Part shown: positions 22,405 through 34,994 of the stretch, in pieces | How positions within the stretch are numbered: position 1 is the first letter of the stretch | Layout: each line of letters begins with the position of its first letter | Origin: Protula sp. h YS-2021 | Taxonomy: Eukaryota > Annelida > Polychaeta > Sabellida > Serpulidae | Reading direction: 5' to 3' | Assembly: GCA_949752745.1 (NCBI GenBank) | Contig: OX457026.1 | Location: forward strand, 26,722,116-26,786,115 | DNA length: 64,000 nucleotides | The notes under the pieces: generated by a model | What the model saw: the letters and a program-made list of their open reading frames with translations, nothing else | Database searches by the model: none | What the model was told of the DNA's origin: nothing | Position numbers and translations under genes: made by a program

Positions 22405-22765
22405 TTGGCTGAAGGCTATTGCTATCGGTCTTTCCGTCAATCCGTCCATCTGTCCGTCTGTCTCTCCTTTAACTTTTTTGTCCTGACGATATCTCAAACA
22501 CTATTCATCGGTATCTTCACCAAACCTTACAGAAAGAAAGTATATATATTATAGATGTGCAACGGGGGTTCAATTTCTCGAGTGTCCGTCCGTCTGTCCT
22601 TATGTCGCTCTTTAATCTTTTTCTTGTCCGGGCGATATCTCAAAAACTATTTATTGAATCTTCACCAAACCTTACAAGACGGAAGTATATATAGTATAGA
22701 TATACAAAGGGGGGTTCAATTTGTCCCGTGTCCGTTCGTCTGTCCGTCCGTTGCACTTAAGTTTT
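22405..22765. repeat. Tandem repeat with CTGTCCGTC core, about 145-bp unit
   Basis: Two to three diverged copies share GGCGATATCTCAAAAACTAT, CTTCACCAAACCTTACA, AGTATATATA and GGGGTTCAATTT followed by CTGTCCGTCC. Similar CCGTCCGTCTGTC phrases occur near 51905 and at 63950, and its complement at 6838, so it belongs to a dispersed family. Confidence 0.7.
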
Positions 22766-22975
22766 CTTCTATCAAACACCTTATTGTACATATAAGGTAT
22801 ATAAAAATAAATTTCAATTTTCATTGCTAAAAAAAATCAATTTTAAAAAAGCGTTAAAATACAGCTATATGCATGAACAAGAATGTTAAGAATGGAAATA
22901 TGTAGTTGATAACTCGTTGATTTTCACTGTTATAATGTGCGTATAAAATATACTTCATCTGTATTTTGTAGAATG

Positions 22976-23107
22976 TTTGCAGCACTTTCAGCCCAGCCGT
23001 GAGATAGAAGCTAAATTGAGCAAAGAAATAACCGAGACCACTGTCGATTCCGAATGCTCGAGGCAGCTAGAGACCTACATCTCAAATTCAAAGACAAGGC
23101 TAAAACG
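22976..23107 (+). CDS. Candidate last exon with polyadenylation signal (weak)
   Basis: Acceptor TTTTGTAG| precedes a frame reading CLQHFQPSREIEAKLSKEIT, ETTVDSECSRQLETYISNSK and KRKSDVV with a TAG stop. An AATAAA occurs about 100 bp downstream (near 23204). The frame used is not the one predicted by the previous exon's phase, so an intervening exon or a different join would be needed. Confidence 0.3.
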
Positions 23108-23454
23108 AAAGAGCGATGTAGTTTAGATGCAAATGTTTGCAGTTTTTGCTGGGACATTTTGGATCTTTTCTATACCGTTTTTAATTGTGCACAGGAATGT
23201 TAAAATAAAATCTGATATATAAACGTATAAAACCTTTTTTGTGTGTCCATGGTTAGTTTACAATGATCTCACAATGTGACAAATTTGTCTCATATTGGCC
23301 CCACACATTTATCACAAGGTTAGATCACATAGTGAGTTCAGTGTAAGTTCATTGTGGGGTGGCTTTTTTAGTTTACAGTGAGTTCACCATGTGAGATCAA
23401 CGTGAGTATTATGCGAGGTCAGTGTGAGTTCACTGTAAGATCAAATTGTTGAAT

Positions 23455-23458
<4 letters not shown>

Positions 23459-23500
<42 letters not shown>
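23459..23500. repeat. (TA)n microsatellite
   Basis: About 20 TA dinucleotides in a row. Confidence 0.95.
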
Positions 23501-23507
23501 GTAAACT

Positions 23508-24203
23508 TTCAAATCAAGCCAATGGCAGAGTGCCTGAAAAGTTTGTAAACTGACTGCACACATAATTTTATCTCGTCACCGTTTGCTAGTGGTTTATCAA
23601 GAACTTGTCAATTGATTGTCAGTGTGACAAGTTTGACCTCGTCAGTGTCTTGACGAGTTTCTGACCAATGCCTCGTCACACTTTCAGAAACACTTGTCGC
23701 TACATTGTCAGAAATTTGCCACAAATTTGTCAACGTCACATCCTTTATGAGCTGTCTTTGGCTTTAATGAATATTAGTAGAACTTTCAAATTACCACGTA
23801 TTAAGAATATGTTTAATGGATAAAGTTGTGATGTTTGTAAAATGCTTGTGAAATTTGTGAAAATTTTATTATCGCCCACTGTTCCGATGAATAATGTAAA
23901 CTATGTCCTTATTGACATATACTCAAACAGGGTGAATGGATTAGATTATTCTAATGTTTAATATAACAAAAACTGATGGTAAAACTATCAAAATCTGCAG
24001 CATACGCGTGCATAAGTAAACCACCATGTGTAACATATTATGTATTATAATGCCGCAAAATTTATCATAAAATTGTCGAAAAGTCACTAGTTCGTCAACC
24101 TGAACAATTTGATGTGAAAGAACTGGCCTGGGAATTTCAGGCCTGGCGATGCTTCCACCTAAAGAGCTTAATCTTTTAGAAAGAAACCCAATTCAGTCGT
24201 CAA
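23508..24203. other. Flank of element 1, rich in TTGTCA phrases
   Basis: From 23560 to 23740 the motif TTGTCA/TTGTCA-like recurs about every 15-30 bases. The right flank of element 1 (30240-30500) is rich in the complementary TGACAA. The rest to 24203 is AT-rich with no gene. Confidence 0.45.
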
Positions 24204-25640
24204 CAGAACTGTCATGGGGATTCTACTGCAGATGGAAATTGGTAGAGCGAGCGCCCGTTCTAATGGCGTCATAATGACATTAAAATGACGTAATGATGAC
24301 GTCATGATGACGTCATGATGGCGTAATGATGACGTTATGACATGATGACGTCATGATGACATTATAACAATGTTAGACTCTCCTAAGCGACATAATCCTA
24401 ACCCTACACTATAGAGTGCATTATGAATGTGTATGATGAATGTGTTATGAATGAGTACATTATGAATGAGGACGTGATGAATGTGTATGATGTATGTGTG
24501 TTATGAATGAGTGCGTGATGAATGTATGCGTTATAAGGTTATATGGCATGTTTTCACAAACATTTTGGTTAAGTCAGGAATAGCTCAGTTGTTAGAGCGT
24601 CGGACTCCTGGCTGGAGGGTTAGTGGTTCGAGCCCAGGTATGGGCGGCCTAACCCTAGACCATGGTATGTGACTATGTGACCAAATCATATGACTAAGTG
24701 ACCCCCGGAAAGAAATATTATGACCCCCCAGGACATACTATGTGAGACCCACCTCCTCGGAAAAAATATCACGGACCCCCCGCAAAAAAAATATCGTGAA
24801 CCTCCCCCCCAGGAAATTCAGCCAATTCAGCAAAAAAGAGAGAAAAAGACCACTTTAGCGAAGTCTGAGTGAGACCAGTTTCCAGCCAGTTCAACAACTG
24901 CAGCCATTTCGGTAAGTTGTCATAGGCTTTTTACATTGATAACTTTCGTCATGTTCAACCGATTTGAATGAAAATTTAACTGTTTGATCCAGTTTTATTT
25001 CTAGTTTTGACATAAAGTAGTCACAGGCTATTATACATGTGGCTGTAAGCATAATGTTTCTTTTTGTAACGTTTAAAAAGTATATAACTTTTATCATGTT
25101 CAACCGATTTGAATGAAAATTTTTACCGCTGGATTTAGTTTTATTTCTAGTTTTAACATAAAGCAGTCACAGGCTATTTGCACATGTGGCTGTAAGGCCT
25201 TTCTGGGTGAGAAGAAAACGCCATTCAAAGATGTGTTCGAATGGCAAGTCCCCACTCAAACTTGTTTTTGAATGGCAAGCCCATTCAAAGACGTGTTAGA
25301 ATTATTATTGGAACATATTACGTCATGGTGTTGTTCAACAAGTTTTTTCAACAAGTCGTTTAACAATTGTTCCAAATATTCTTTGACAAGTTGCTCAACA
25401 AGTTCAACATGTTCAACATGTTGTTCAACATGTTGTTCAACACGTTGTTCAACATGTTTAACCTGTTCAACACGTTGTTCAACATGTTGCTCAACATGTT
25501 CAGCACGTTGTTCAACATGTTCAACACCTTGTTCAACATGTTCAACATGTCGCTCAACGTGTTCAACATGTTCAACAACATGTTTAACATGTTGTTCAAA
25601 CTGTTGTTTAACATGTTCAACATGTTCAACGTGTTGTTCA
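24204..25640. repeat. Element 1 left inverted arm
   Basis: In order: GATGACGTCA repeats (24270-24365), ATGAATGTGTATGATGAATG repeats (24410-24535), a tRNA-like segment (24582-24652), CCCCGG-type short repeats with GTGACC phrases (24660-24810), two about 180-bp copies containing ATTCAAATCGGTTGAACATG in complement (24910-25190), ATTCAAAGACGTGTT phrases, then the GTTCAACATG array. All blocks recur inverted in 27150-30216. Confidence 0.85.
24582..24652 (+). other. tRNA-like segment with pol III boxes (left arm)
   Basis: Carries a box-A-like TAGCTCAGTTGTTAGAGCG and box-B GGTTCGAGCCC at tRNA spacing, with a D-arm-like GCTC...GAGC pairing. The acceptor stem ends do not pair and the anticodon arm is irregular, so this is a tRNA-derived remnant or SINE-like head, not a functional tRNA. 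Its inverted copy is at 29785-29857. Confidence 0.6.
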
Positions 25641-25650
25641 ACAATTTGTT
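25375..25650. repeat. GTTCAACATG array (left copy)
   Basis: Tandem 9/12/15-bp variants of GTTCAACAT(G). The unit contains the palindrome AACATGTT, and together with the inverted copy at 27180-27480 it can form a long hairpin. Long ORFs here in several frames are products of the period and are not genes. Confidence 0.9.
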
Positions 25651-25699
25651 GTTGTATGTAAAGCTGTGTTTAAACACTTTCTCATCATTTGAAAAGTGT

Positions 25700-26098
25700 A
25701 TGTTGAACCGAAAGGATGTATAAATGCAACATTTGTTTGAAATCTTACAATTGGCTACAGAGTCTTAAAAGGCACTTAAAGATGCTCACACTTCAGAAGA
25801 AGAATTAGAAATAGATATGGAAAACCCTGTAAAACCACCTTTCACGAAAACTTTAGATGAGTCTTCTATGGAAAGTCAAAGCGTCAACATGGCTGAAAAG
25901 AATGCACATGCTTGTACAGAATGTGGTACATTATACAACAGCGAAGAAGCTTTGTTCAAACATATGAAGCAGTGTGATGAGGGTGTTAATGACAGCAGTT
26001 CAGACAGCAGTTCTGACAGGAAATCAGAAATAAACTCTGTATGGTATGATATGGTTCAAGAAGTCTACGATGACTATGATGACTTCACATCAACATAG
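25700..26098 (+). pseudogene. C2H2 zinc-finger gene of element 1 (frameshifted)
   Basis: A first finger, C-x2-C with KSYNWLQSLKRHLK, lies at about 25723-25780. After a frameshift the intact frame 25817-26098 (93 codons) gives a second finger, CTECGTLYNSEEALFKHMKQ ending in Cys, an SSDSSSD acidic linker, and the motif SVWYDMVQEVYDDYDD before a stop. A close relative sits in element 2 (32586-32888), where the protein continues into a helical region. The gene is therefore a shared component of this element group. DNA binding is an inference from the fingers. The frame stops just after the YDDYDD motif, so the C-terminal part was lost. Confidence 0.6.
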
Positions 26099-26169
26099 AT
26101 AATGCTAATTCATTTCATAGTCTACATATTAAGTATAAAAAACAATTTTATTTGAATTACATATCACTG

Positions 26170-26437
26170 TACGTGTTCATTTGGGTCAAAGCTTAGTTTC
26201 GAGTTCTTGTCAAGCTTCAAAAACTTCACTTCAATCTTCAGCACTAAGGGTGATGAAATCATAGCATCCACTAAGTTCGTCATACTGTTAAAACTGTATA
26301 CAGTCGTCTCGCTCAATGACTTTCACACAAAGATCTTCTGAGACTTGTAGATGATATCCTGGTATTGGTGAAGATTCAAAATAATCCTTCACCAAGGCTT
26401 GATCTTCAGAAGATAATGTAAGTTCTACGATAACAGA
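26170..26437 (-). pseudogene. Relic of the Polinton minus-strand protein next to PC4-like
   Basis: Read on minus, the segment gives VELTLSSEDQALVKDYFESS, PIPGYHLQVSEDLCVKVIER, a stop, QYDELSGCYDFITLSAED and two more stops. It matches in order the product of 45393-46011 in the full-length element (SLDEQSVLKEHLEKLRIPGF, VRVTETWRTVQFRQYDELTE). Position downstream of a PC4-like gene is the same in both elements. It is clearly dead. Confidence 0.65.
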
Positions 26438-26584
26438 TGACTAGTTCACCCAAGTGATATAGAGATAGTTTCACGTTTAAATTCATGATGATAATTGAGT
26501 TCTACTCAACAATCTTCTGACAGTCACTGCATTTATACACATCAATTTTCTGAAGTATGAGACCCACTGACGCCATTTCCTATT

Positions 26585-26992
26585 TTATTGATCTTTCAAT
26601 GACAACAAAATTCCTTTCTTGGTAGGATATAACCTCCCAGATGGATGATCCGTAATATATTCACGAATGTTAACCATCACTTTCTGTTGATATTTCGCCA
26701 ATTTAAAATATATTTCTCCATTAATGCGTATCATAACCGGTAAATCGTCTTCACTCATCTTCTTCATGGACTTTGCAGTGGTAGCTTTACGCTTGGGTTC
26801 TTGCTTCATTTTAGGTTCTGTCTTAATTTTTCGCTTTTTACATGGCGACGTCGTAGCTGGTAACTCATCTCTTTTCATCTCTCTAAGATGTGGTCGCCTT
26901 TGACACTGCTGACGTGACTTCACCTTAGACTTAACCATAGGCATTATCTTAGACTTTGCTATAGGCATTGTCTCAAACTTTTCTACAGGCAT
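26585..26992 (-). CDS. PC4-like single-stranded-DNA-binding protein of element 1
   Basis: An intact 135-codon ORF. Residues 1-85 are Lys/Arg-rich and disordered-looking (KKRKIKTEPKMKQEPKRK). Residues about 90-133 resemble the PC4/p15 fold: GEIYFKLAKYQQKVMVNIRE followed by GRLYPTKKGILLSLKDQ. In PC4 proteins this domain dimerises and binds ssDNA or melted promoter DNA. The usual final W-x-x-L helix is absent, so the C-terminus looks truncated. A relative lies at 46448-46804. The ATG at 26992 is the first in frame. A role in transcription or DNA replication of the element is inferred. Confidence 0.7.
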   Translation of the reverse strand: MPVEKFETMPIAKSKIMPMVKSKVKSRQQCQRRPHLREMKRDELPATTSPCKKRKIKTEPKMKQEPKRKATTAKSMKKMSEDDLPVMIRINGEIYFKLAKYQQKVMVNIREYITDHPSGRLYPTKKGILLSLKDQ

Positions 26993-27179
26993 AGTTGTTG
27001 TTCAGTCTTCAGTATCTTGACACATAATGTGTTACGTATGAGGGCGGATGCCTTTTATGCTCTGTAGGAAGATGTCATACTCGAGGTTGAACAAACTATG
27101 TCCTAATATGTTTAAAAATAACTTTACTGAGAAAGTCTTTAAACATAGCTTTATATATAACAACATGTTCATCATGATG

Positions 27180-27480
27180 AAGATGCTTAACATATTGCTC
27201 AACATGTTGAACATGTTGAACAAAATGTTGAACATGTTGAACAAAGTGTTGAATAATAAGTTGAACAACATGTTGAACATGTTGAACAACAGGTTGAACA
27301 ACAGGTTGAACAACATGTTGAACATGTTGAGCAACGTGTTGAACATGATGAGCAGCATGTTGAACATGTTGAACAATATGTTGAAATGGTTAACAACGTG
27401 TTGAACATGTTGAACAACGTGTTGAACATGTTGATCAACATGTTGAACAACATATTGAGCAACATGTTGAACATGTTGAA
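27180..27480. repeat. GTTGAACATG array (right copy, inverted)
   Basis: Complement of the array at 25375-25650. Units of 9, 12 and 15 bp are open in several frames on both strands, which creates spurious Asn/Met/Leu-rich ORFs. Confidence 0.9.
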
Positions 27481-27482
27481 CT

Positions 27483-28969
<1,487 letters not shown>

Positions 28970-29784
28970 GTAATATGTTCCAATAATAATTCGAACACGA
29001 CTTTGAATGGGTTTGCCATTCGAGCACATGTTTGAATGGGGGCTTGTCATTCGAACACATCTTTGAATGGCGTCCTCTTCTCACCCGCAAAGTGCTTACA
29101 GCCACCTGTGCAAATAGCCTGTGATCACATTATGCCAAAACTAGAAATAAAACTGGATCAAACGGTAAACTTTTCATTCAAATCGGTTGAACATGGTGAA
29201 AGATATCTACTTTTTTTAAAGTTACTAAAATAAACATTATGCTTACAGCCACATGTGCAAATAGTCTTGACTACTTTATGTTAAAACTAGAAATAAAACT
29301 GAATCAAACGGTAAAATTTTTCTTCAAATCGGTTGAACATGGTGAAAGTTAGCTGCTTTTTTAAACGTTACTAAAATAAACATTATGCTTACAGCAACAT
29401 GTGTAAATAGCCTGTGACTACTTTATGTCAAAACTAGAAATAAAACTGAATCAAACAGTTAAATTTTCATTCAGATCGGTTGAACATGACGAAAGTTATC
29501 AATGTAAAAAGCCTATGACAACTTACCGAAATGGCTGCAGTTGTTGAACTGGCTGGAAACTGGTCTCACTCAGACTTCGCCAAAGTGGTCTTTTTCTCTT
29601 TTTTATGCTGAATTGGGTGAATTTTGCTCTCCTGGTGGGGTCCACGATATTTTTTCCGGGAGGGTCCGTGATATTTTTTCGGAGGTCGGTAACATATAGT
29701 ATGTCCTGGGGGAATATGACATTTTTTCCGGAGGGGTCACGTGACTTGGTCACATAGTCACATACCATGGTCTGGGGTTAGGCC

Positions 29785-29857
29785 GCCCATACCTGGGCTC
29801 GAACCACTAACGCTCCAGCCAGGAGTCCGACGCTCTACCAACTGAGCTATTCCGGAC
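29785..29857 (-). other. tRNA-like segment with pol III boxes (right arm)
   Basis: Inverted copy of the left-arm segment and better preserved: box A reads TAGCTCAGTTGGTAGAGCG and box B GGTTCGAGCCC. The 5' GTCCGGA has no pairing partner at the 3' end. Confidence 0.6.
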
Positions 29858-30526
29858 TTAACCAGAATGTTTGTGAAAACATGCCATATAACCTTATAAC
29901 GCATACATTCGTCACGCACTCATTCATAGCACACATTTCATCATACACATTCATCACGTACTCATTCATAATGTACTCATTCATAACACATTCATCATAC
30001 ACTTTCATAATGCACTCTATGGTGTAGGGTTAGGGTTGTGTCGCTTAGGAGAGTCTAACGTTGTTATGATGTCATCATGACGTCATCATGTCATAACGTC
30101 ATCATTACGCCATCATGACGTCATCATAACGTCATCATGACGTCATTATGACGCCATTAGAACGGGCGCTCGCTCTATCCATTCCCATCTGCAGTAGAAT
30201 CCCCATGACAGTTCTGCTGCAGGTTGTGACGTCATTATGTCATCACTTCAATTTGAAGAAGTTTTGGAAAACTTGTGACAAACTGACAAAGTTCGAAATA
30301 ACGAGTTTCTGACAAATTAATGACGAATAATTAGCATGGCGAATTAATGACAAGCTGTAAACTGACGAAGTAATGACAAATTTATGACAAAGTATTGACA
30401 AATTTTTGATTGAAATGCGTTGAATTGGACAACGTCAAGTGGACAGGGCAAATTAGTCAGTCTCTTGTCAGTTGACAACTTTTCGACAAATTCTTGACAG
30501 AGGCATATTATGTGTGTAGATCAATT

Positions 30527-32060
30527 AGTAGTATTGGGAAAAAGCGGGTTTGAGCACAGCTGTACTCAAACCCGTATTTTGCGGTGTTTCCAAACCAGCG
30601 CGGGTTTGAGCACAGGTGTGTTCAAACCCGCGCGGGTATGAGCACAGTTTTTGGAAGTGGTAAAAAACAGCGCGCGATGTGGATGAAGAGTGAAGGATCT
30701 GAAATAAAAAAATGAACAAAGAAACAAATGAAAAAATATTTTAATATATATATATATGTGTAAATAGAAAATAAAGAAGTGAAAAAAATAAGAAGTAAAA
30801 ATAACCCACCCACCCTGTATGCGTATTCAAACCCTAGGGGTATGAAAAAAGTTTCCGGAAGTTGTATAAAAACAGTTTCGTCAAACCCTCATGAGGTTTA
30901 ACGAAACAGTTTCGTCAGACCCCTAGCGACGAAACACTTTCGTCAAACCCCAATGAAGGTCAAGAACACTGTAGAGTAACCTTGTCCTTATTTCGTCAAG
31001 GACACTTTCGTCAAAGTACGCATGTACTTTCGTCATCCTATCCCAGCACGTTCAAACGTGCATGATTTCGTGATACCATCAAGGCAGGAATGACGTCATT
31101 TACTAAATATTTCAATGTCAGTTTCAACCATTTTCACTATAGTATTCAGGAAGACTTGAAGTGTTCATAGATTACGTCACTGATGACGTCACTAATGACG
31201 TCATCAATGAAATCATATATTCAAAATTTTAAACATGTATATCTTAAAAACTACTCAGTTAAGTTCAACCATCTTTGCACTATAGTATTCAGGAAGACCT
31301 CAAGTGTTTATGGATACGTCACTGATGACGTCGACGATGACGTCATATAATTTTGAGTTTTAAACGTGTATATCTTTGAAACTATTCGGTCAATTTCAGG
31401 CATCTATTCATCATAGTATTGAGGAAGACTTAATTTTTATTGATAACGTCATTAATGATGTCACGGATGACGTCAATTATCTAAAAATTTTACCCATGTT
31501 AACAAAGTTTTAATCTTTTCATCATAGTGTTAAGGGAAAACTTTATATTTTTGTTGATGACGTCACTGATGACGTAACGGATGACGTCATTTACTCAAAA
31601 TTTCAAACGTACATAACTTTAAAACTACTCGTTCTATTTAAGCCAACTTGAATGACGTCACCGATGACGTCATCTACAAAAATTTTAACTTGTATATCTT
31701 TAAAACTGCTTGGTCAATTTCAACCATCTTTTCATCATAGTGTTCAGTAAGTATTTATGGATGACGTCACTGATGACCCCATCGATGACGTCGCATATAA
31801 AAATTTTTCAACGTGTATATCTTAAAAACTATTCGGTCAATTTCAGTCATCTTTTCACCATAGTTTTGAGGAAGACTTTAAATTGTTATTGATTGCGTCA
31901 TTGATGACGTCACGGATGACGTCATTTACCTAAAACATTTAGTCGAGCATAATTTTAATGCTATTGGACCGATTTTAAGCATCTTTTCAACATAATGTTT
32001 AGGAAGACTTATATTTTTATTGATGACGCCATTGATGACGTGACGGATGACGTCTTGAAC
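30527..32060. repeat. Element 2 left inverted arm with TGACGTCA array
   Basis: Tip at 30527, palindromic GAGCACAG...GTTCAAACCCGCG segments (30545-30650), TTTCGTCAA units (30880-31080), then about eight diverged units of roughly 130-150 bp. Each holds AAAACTACTCGGTCAATTTC, CATCTTTTCATCATAGT, TTCAGGAAGACTT and two or three TGACGTCA-like palindromes. The right arm at 33310-34994 is the complement. Confidence 0.88.
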
Positions 32061-32299
32061 GTAAAATTTTAATTGAATTTATAATTTTAAAGCTACTGTA
32101 CCAATTTCAAGCATTTTTTTACCAATGTGTTCAGCAGGACTTTGTCTCTAATGAAGGGTAAACTGAACGTTGAATATGTGAATAACGTTGAAACTGTATT
32201 TACTCATAAAGAAGCAAGATATATATTGAATAGTTTTATTAATACACTTTAGTACACAGCGCTAAAATCAATAAACTATCACAACATTTGTTGATTTAC

Positions 32300-33081
32300 A
32301 AAGCCCTTATTATAGAGTTCAGTCAAATAAGTCTATTTTTCTTCATCTGTTTCACTCTTTTGCACCTCACTGTCCTCATCCACATCACTTCACCTTCTTC
32401 GTCGCTGCTTTCAGCATTCTCCACCTCATCTAGAAGCTCTTCAAAGAATGCATCGTTTCTTCTTATAGCCACCTTTAATGCCTTTGAATACTCGTAATGT
32501 TTTTCATCAACAAAGTAATTGAAGTCTTCTAAAATGGTATGATAATGTTCGCTTTGTTCTAGACGTTGAGCTTATTTGAAAAGTCTCATAAACAGTTGTT
32601 TAGGCGGTGCTTATAAATGGGTCGAAGGTCATCATTTGCTCTTTCACGCGCATCTTCAATCCCTTGTTCTTCATATTCTAAAACCTTTTTTTGAAATTTG
32701 TCATCATAGTCATCATATACTTCTTGGACCATATCATACCAAACAGAGTCTATTTCTGACTCACTTTCAGAACTGCTGTCATCGTTGCCCTCGCTACAAT
32801 GGTTCATATGTTTGAACAAAACTTCTTGGCTGTCGCATAATGCACCGCATTTTATACAAGCATGTGCTTTGTTTTCACCCATTTCCACTCTTTGACTTTC
32901 AATAGAAGACTATCATTTTCGTGATAGTTGCTTTTATAGGGGTTTCCATCTCTTCCTCCCTTTCATCTCCTACACGCTCGCTTCCATTCACTTCTGAAGT
33001 GTGTACATGCTTTAAGTGTCTTTTTAAGACTTTGTGGTCAATGGTAAGATTTCGAACAAATGTTGCATTGATACTTCCTTT
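32300..33081 (-). pseudogene. C2H2 zinc-finger gene of element 2 (frameshifts and a stop)
   Basis: On minus from about 33080: a finger C-x2-C with an in-frame stop and then SLKRHLKHVHTSE; an acidic linker; the intact piece 32888-32586 with CIKCGALCDSQEVLFKHMNH and Cys, SVWYDMVQEVYDDYDD, then EYEEQGIEDARERANDDLRP. In a shifted frame follow LEDFNYFVDEKHYEYSKALK and FFEELLDEVENAESSDEEGE before a stop at about 32325. The order finger, finger, acidic linker, W-Y-D-M-V-Q-E-V motif, helical C-terminus is shared with element 1 and gives the full layout. Function unknown; nucleic-acid binding is likely from the fingers. Confidence 0.6.
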
Positions 33082-33159
33082 CGGTTCCACATCCAGTTCT
33101 CAAATGATGAAACAGTCTTTGAGTGTCGATATATATGTATATATATATCTGACAACAAC

Positions 33160-33300
33160 AACGGTAACAGTAACTGTGTTGTTGTTGTTGTGCTGTTGTT
33201 CTGTTGTTGTTGCCGTTGTGTTATTGTTGTTGTGTTGTTGTTGTTGTGCTGTTGGGTTGTTGTTGTGTTGTTGTTGCGTTATTGTTAATATGTTGTTGTT
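33160..33300. repeat. (GTT)n-rich microsatellite
   Basis: Imperfect GTT/GTTGTT repeats with interruptions. It yields meaningless Val/Leu/Cys-rich ORFs. Confidence 0.9.
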
Positions 33301-33309
33301 TTTAGGTTC

Positions 33310-34994
33310 ATAACGTCATCCGTTACGGCATAATGACGTCACAATGACGTCATCAATAAAAAATATAAAGCCTTCCTAAACGCTATGTTGAAAAGATTGT
33401 TAAAATCGGTGCAATAGTTTTAAAATTATGCTCGATTAAAATTTTTAGGTAAATGACGTCATCCGTGACGTCATCAATGACGTCATTGATAAAAATTTAA
33501 AATCATCCTCAAAACCATGGTTAAAAGTCGGCTGAAATTGACCGAGTAGTTTTTAAGATATACACGCTGAAATTTTTATATGTGACGTCATCTATGGGTC
33601 ATCAGTGACGTCATCCATAAATACTGCAAGTTTTACTGAACACTATGATGAAAAGATGGTTGAAATGGGCCAAGTAGTTTTAAAGATATACAAGTTTAAA
33701 GTTTTAGATGACATCATCGGGGACGTAATTCTTGACGTCATTTATAAACACGTAAAGTCTTCCTGAGTACTGTGGTTTAAAGTTGGCTTAAATGGAACAA
33801 GTAATTTTAAAGTTATGTACGTTTAAAATTTTGAGTAAATGACGTCATTCGTTACGTCATCAATGACGTTATCAATAAAAATATAAAGTCTTCCCAAACA
33901 TTATGTTGAAAAGATGGTTAAAATTTTTTAGATAAATGACGTCATCCGTGACATCATCAATGGCGTTATCACTAAAAATTTAAAGTCTTCCTCAATACTA
34001 TGGTGAAAAGATGGCTGAAATTGACCGAATAGTTTCAAAGATATACACGTTTAAAATTTTGAGTATATGACGTCATCGATGACGTCATCAGTGACGTCTT
34101 CTATAGACACTTGAGGTCTTTCTGAATACTATGGTGAAAAGATGGTTGAAATTAACTGAGTAGTTTTTAAGATATACATGTTTATAATTTTGAATATATG
34201 ATTTCATTGATGACGTCATCAGTGCGTCATCTATGAACATTTCAAGTCTTCCTGAATACTATAGTGAAAATGGTTGAAATTGACATTGAAATATTTAGTA
34301 AATGACGTCATCCGTGACGTTATCAGTGACGTTAGTGACGTCCGAATGGGATGACGTAAGTACACATGTGCTTTGACGAACGTGCCTTGATGGTATGACG
34401 AAATCATGCACCCTTGAACGAGCTCGGATGGGATGACGAAAGTACATGCGTACTTTGACGAAAGTGTATTTGACGAAATCAGGTCAAGGTTACAGTGCCC
34501 TTGACGAAAATAGGTCAAGGTTACAGTGTCCTTGACGAAATTAGGTGAAGGTCGAAAGAACACGTGTAGTTTGACGAAAGTGTCCTTGACGAAATAAGGA
34601 CAAGGTTACTCTACAGTGCTTTTGACCTTCACTGGGATTTGACGAAAGTGTTTCGTCGCTAGGTGTCTGACGAAATTGTTTCGTTAAACCTCATGAGGGT
34701 GTGACGAAACTGTTTTTATACCACTTCCGGAAACTGTTTTCATACCCCCAGGGGTTTGAAAACACATACAAGGTGGGTGGGTTTTTTTACTTCTTTATTT
34801 TTTTCACTTCTTTATTTTTTATTTTTATATATTTTTTAAAAATTTTCTTTCATTTGTTTATTTATTTATTTTTTATTTCACATCCTTCACTCTTTATCCA
34901 CATCGCGCGCGTTTTTTTACCACTTCCAAACACTGTGCTCATACCCGCGCGGGTTTGAACACACCTGGCCTCAAACCCGCCTTTTCTCACTACT
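33310..34994. repeat. Element 2 right inverted arm with TGACGTCA array
   Basis: Complement of 30527-32060 with the same order of blocks reversed, including TTTGACGAAAGTG repeats (34370-34700) and CCGCGCGGGTTTGAACACAC near 34945. Confidence 0.88.

Larger units (their letters stand above)
30527..34994. mobile_element. Element 2: long-TIR Polinton-like deletion derivative
   Basis: Inverted arms of about 1.5-1.7 kb enclose 1.2 kb. Both tips read AGTAGT followed by GGGAAAA or GAGAAAA and GCGGGTTTGAG, close to the AGTAGG tip of the full-length Polinton at 35895. The arms carry GCGGGTTTGAGCACAG phrases, TTTCGTCAA repeats and about 130-bp repeats bearing TGACGTCA. The interior has a zinc-finger gene related to that of element 1. 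The 6-bp flanks TCAATT and ATTAGC do not match, so the target duplication is lost or the ends differ. Confidence 0.72.

Noticed and set aside
24582..24652. Functional tRNA gene
   Set aside because: Box A and B are good, but the acceptor ends do not pair and the anticodon arm is irregular; the copy at 29785-29857 has the same defects.
25272..27474. Long Asn/Met/Leu- and Cys/Ser-rich ORFs on both strands
   Set aside because: They come from GTTCAACATG-type arrays that lack stops in several frames.
32921..33313. Val/Cys/Leu-rich ORF
   Set aside because: It reads through the GTT microsatellite opposite the zinc-finger gene and has no start support.
30527..34994. Target-site duplication for element 2
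   Set aside because: Six-base flanks TCAATT and ATTAGC do not match at the best-supported tips, so none is claimed.
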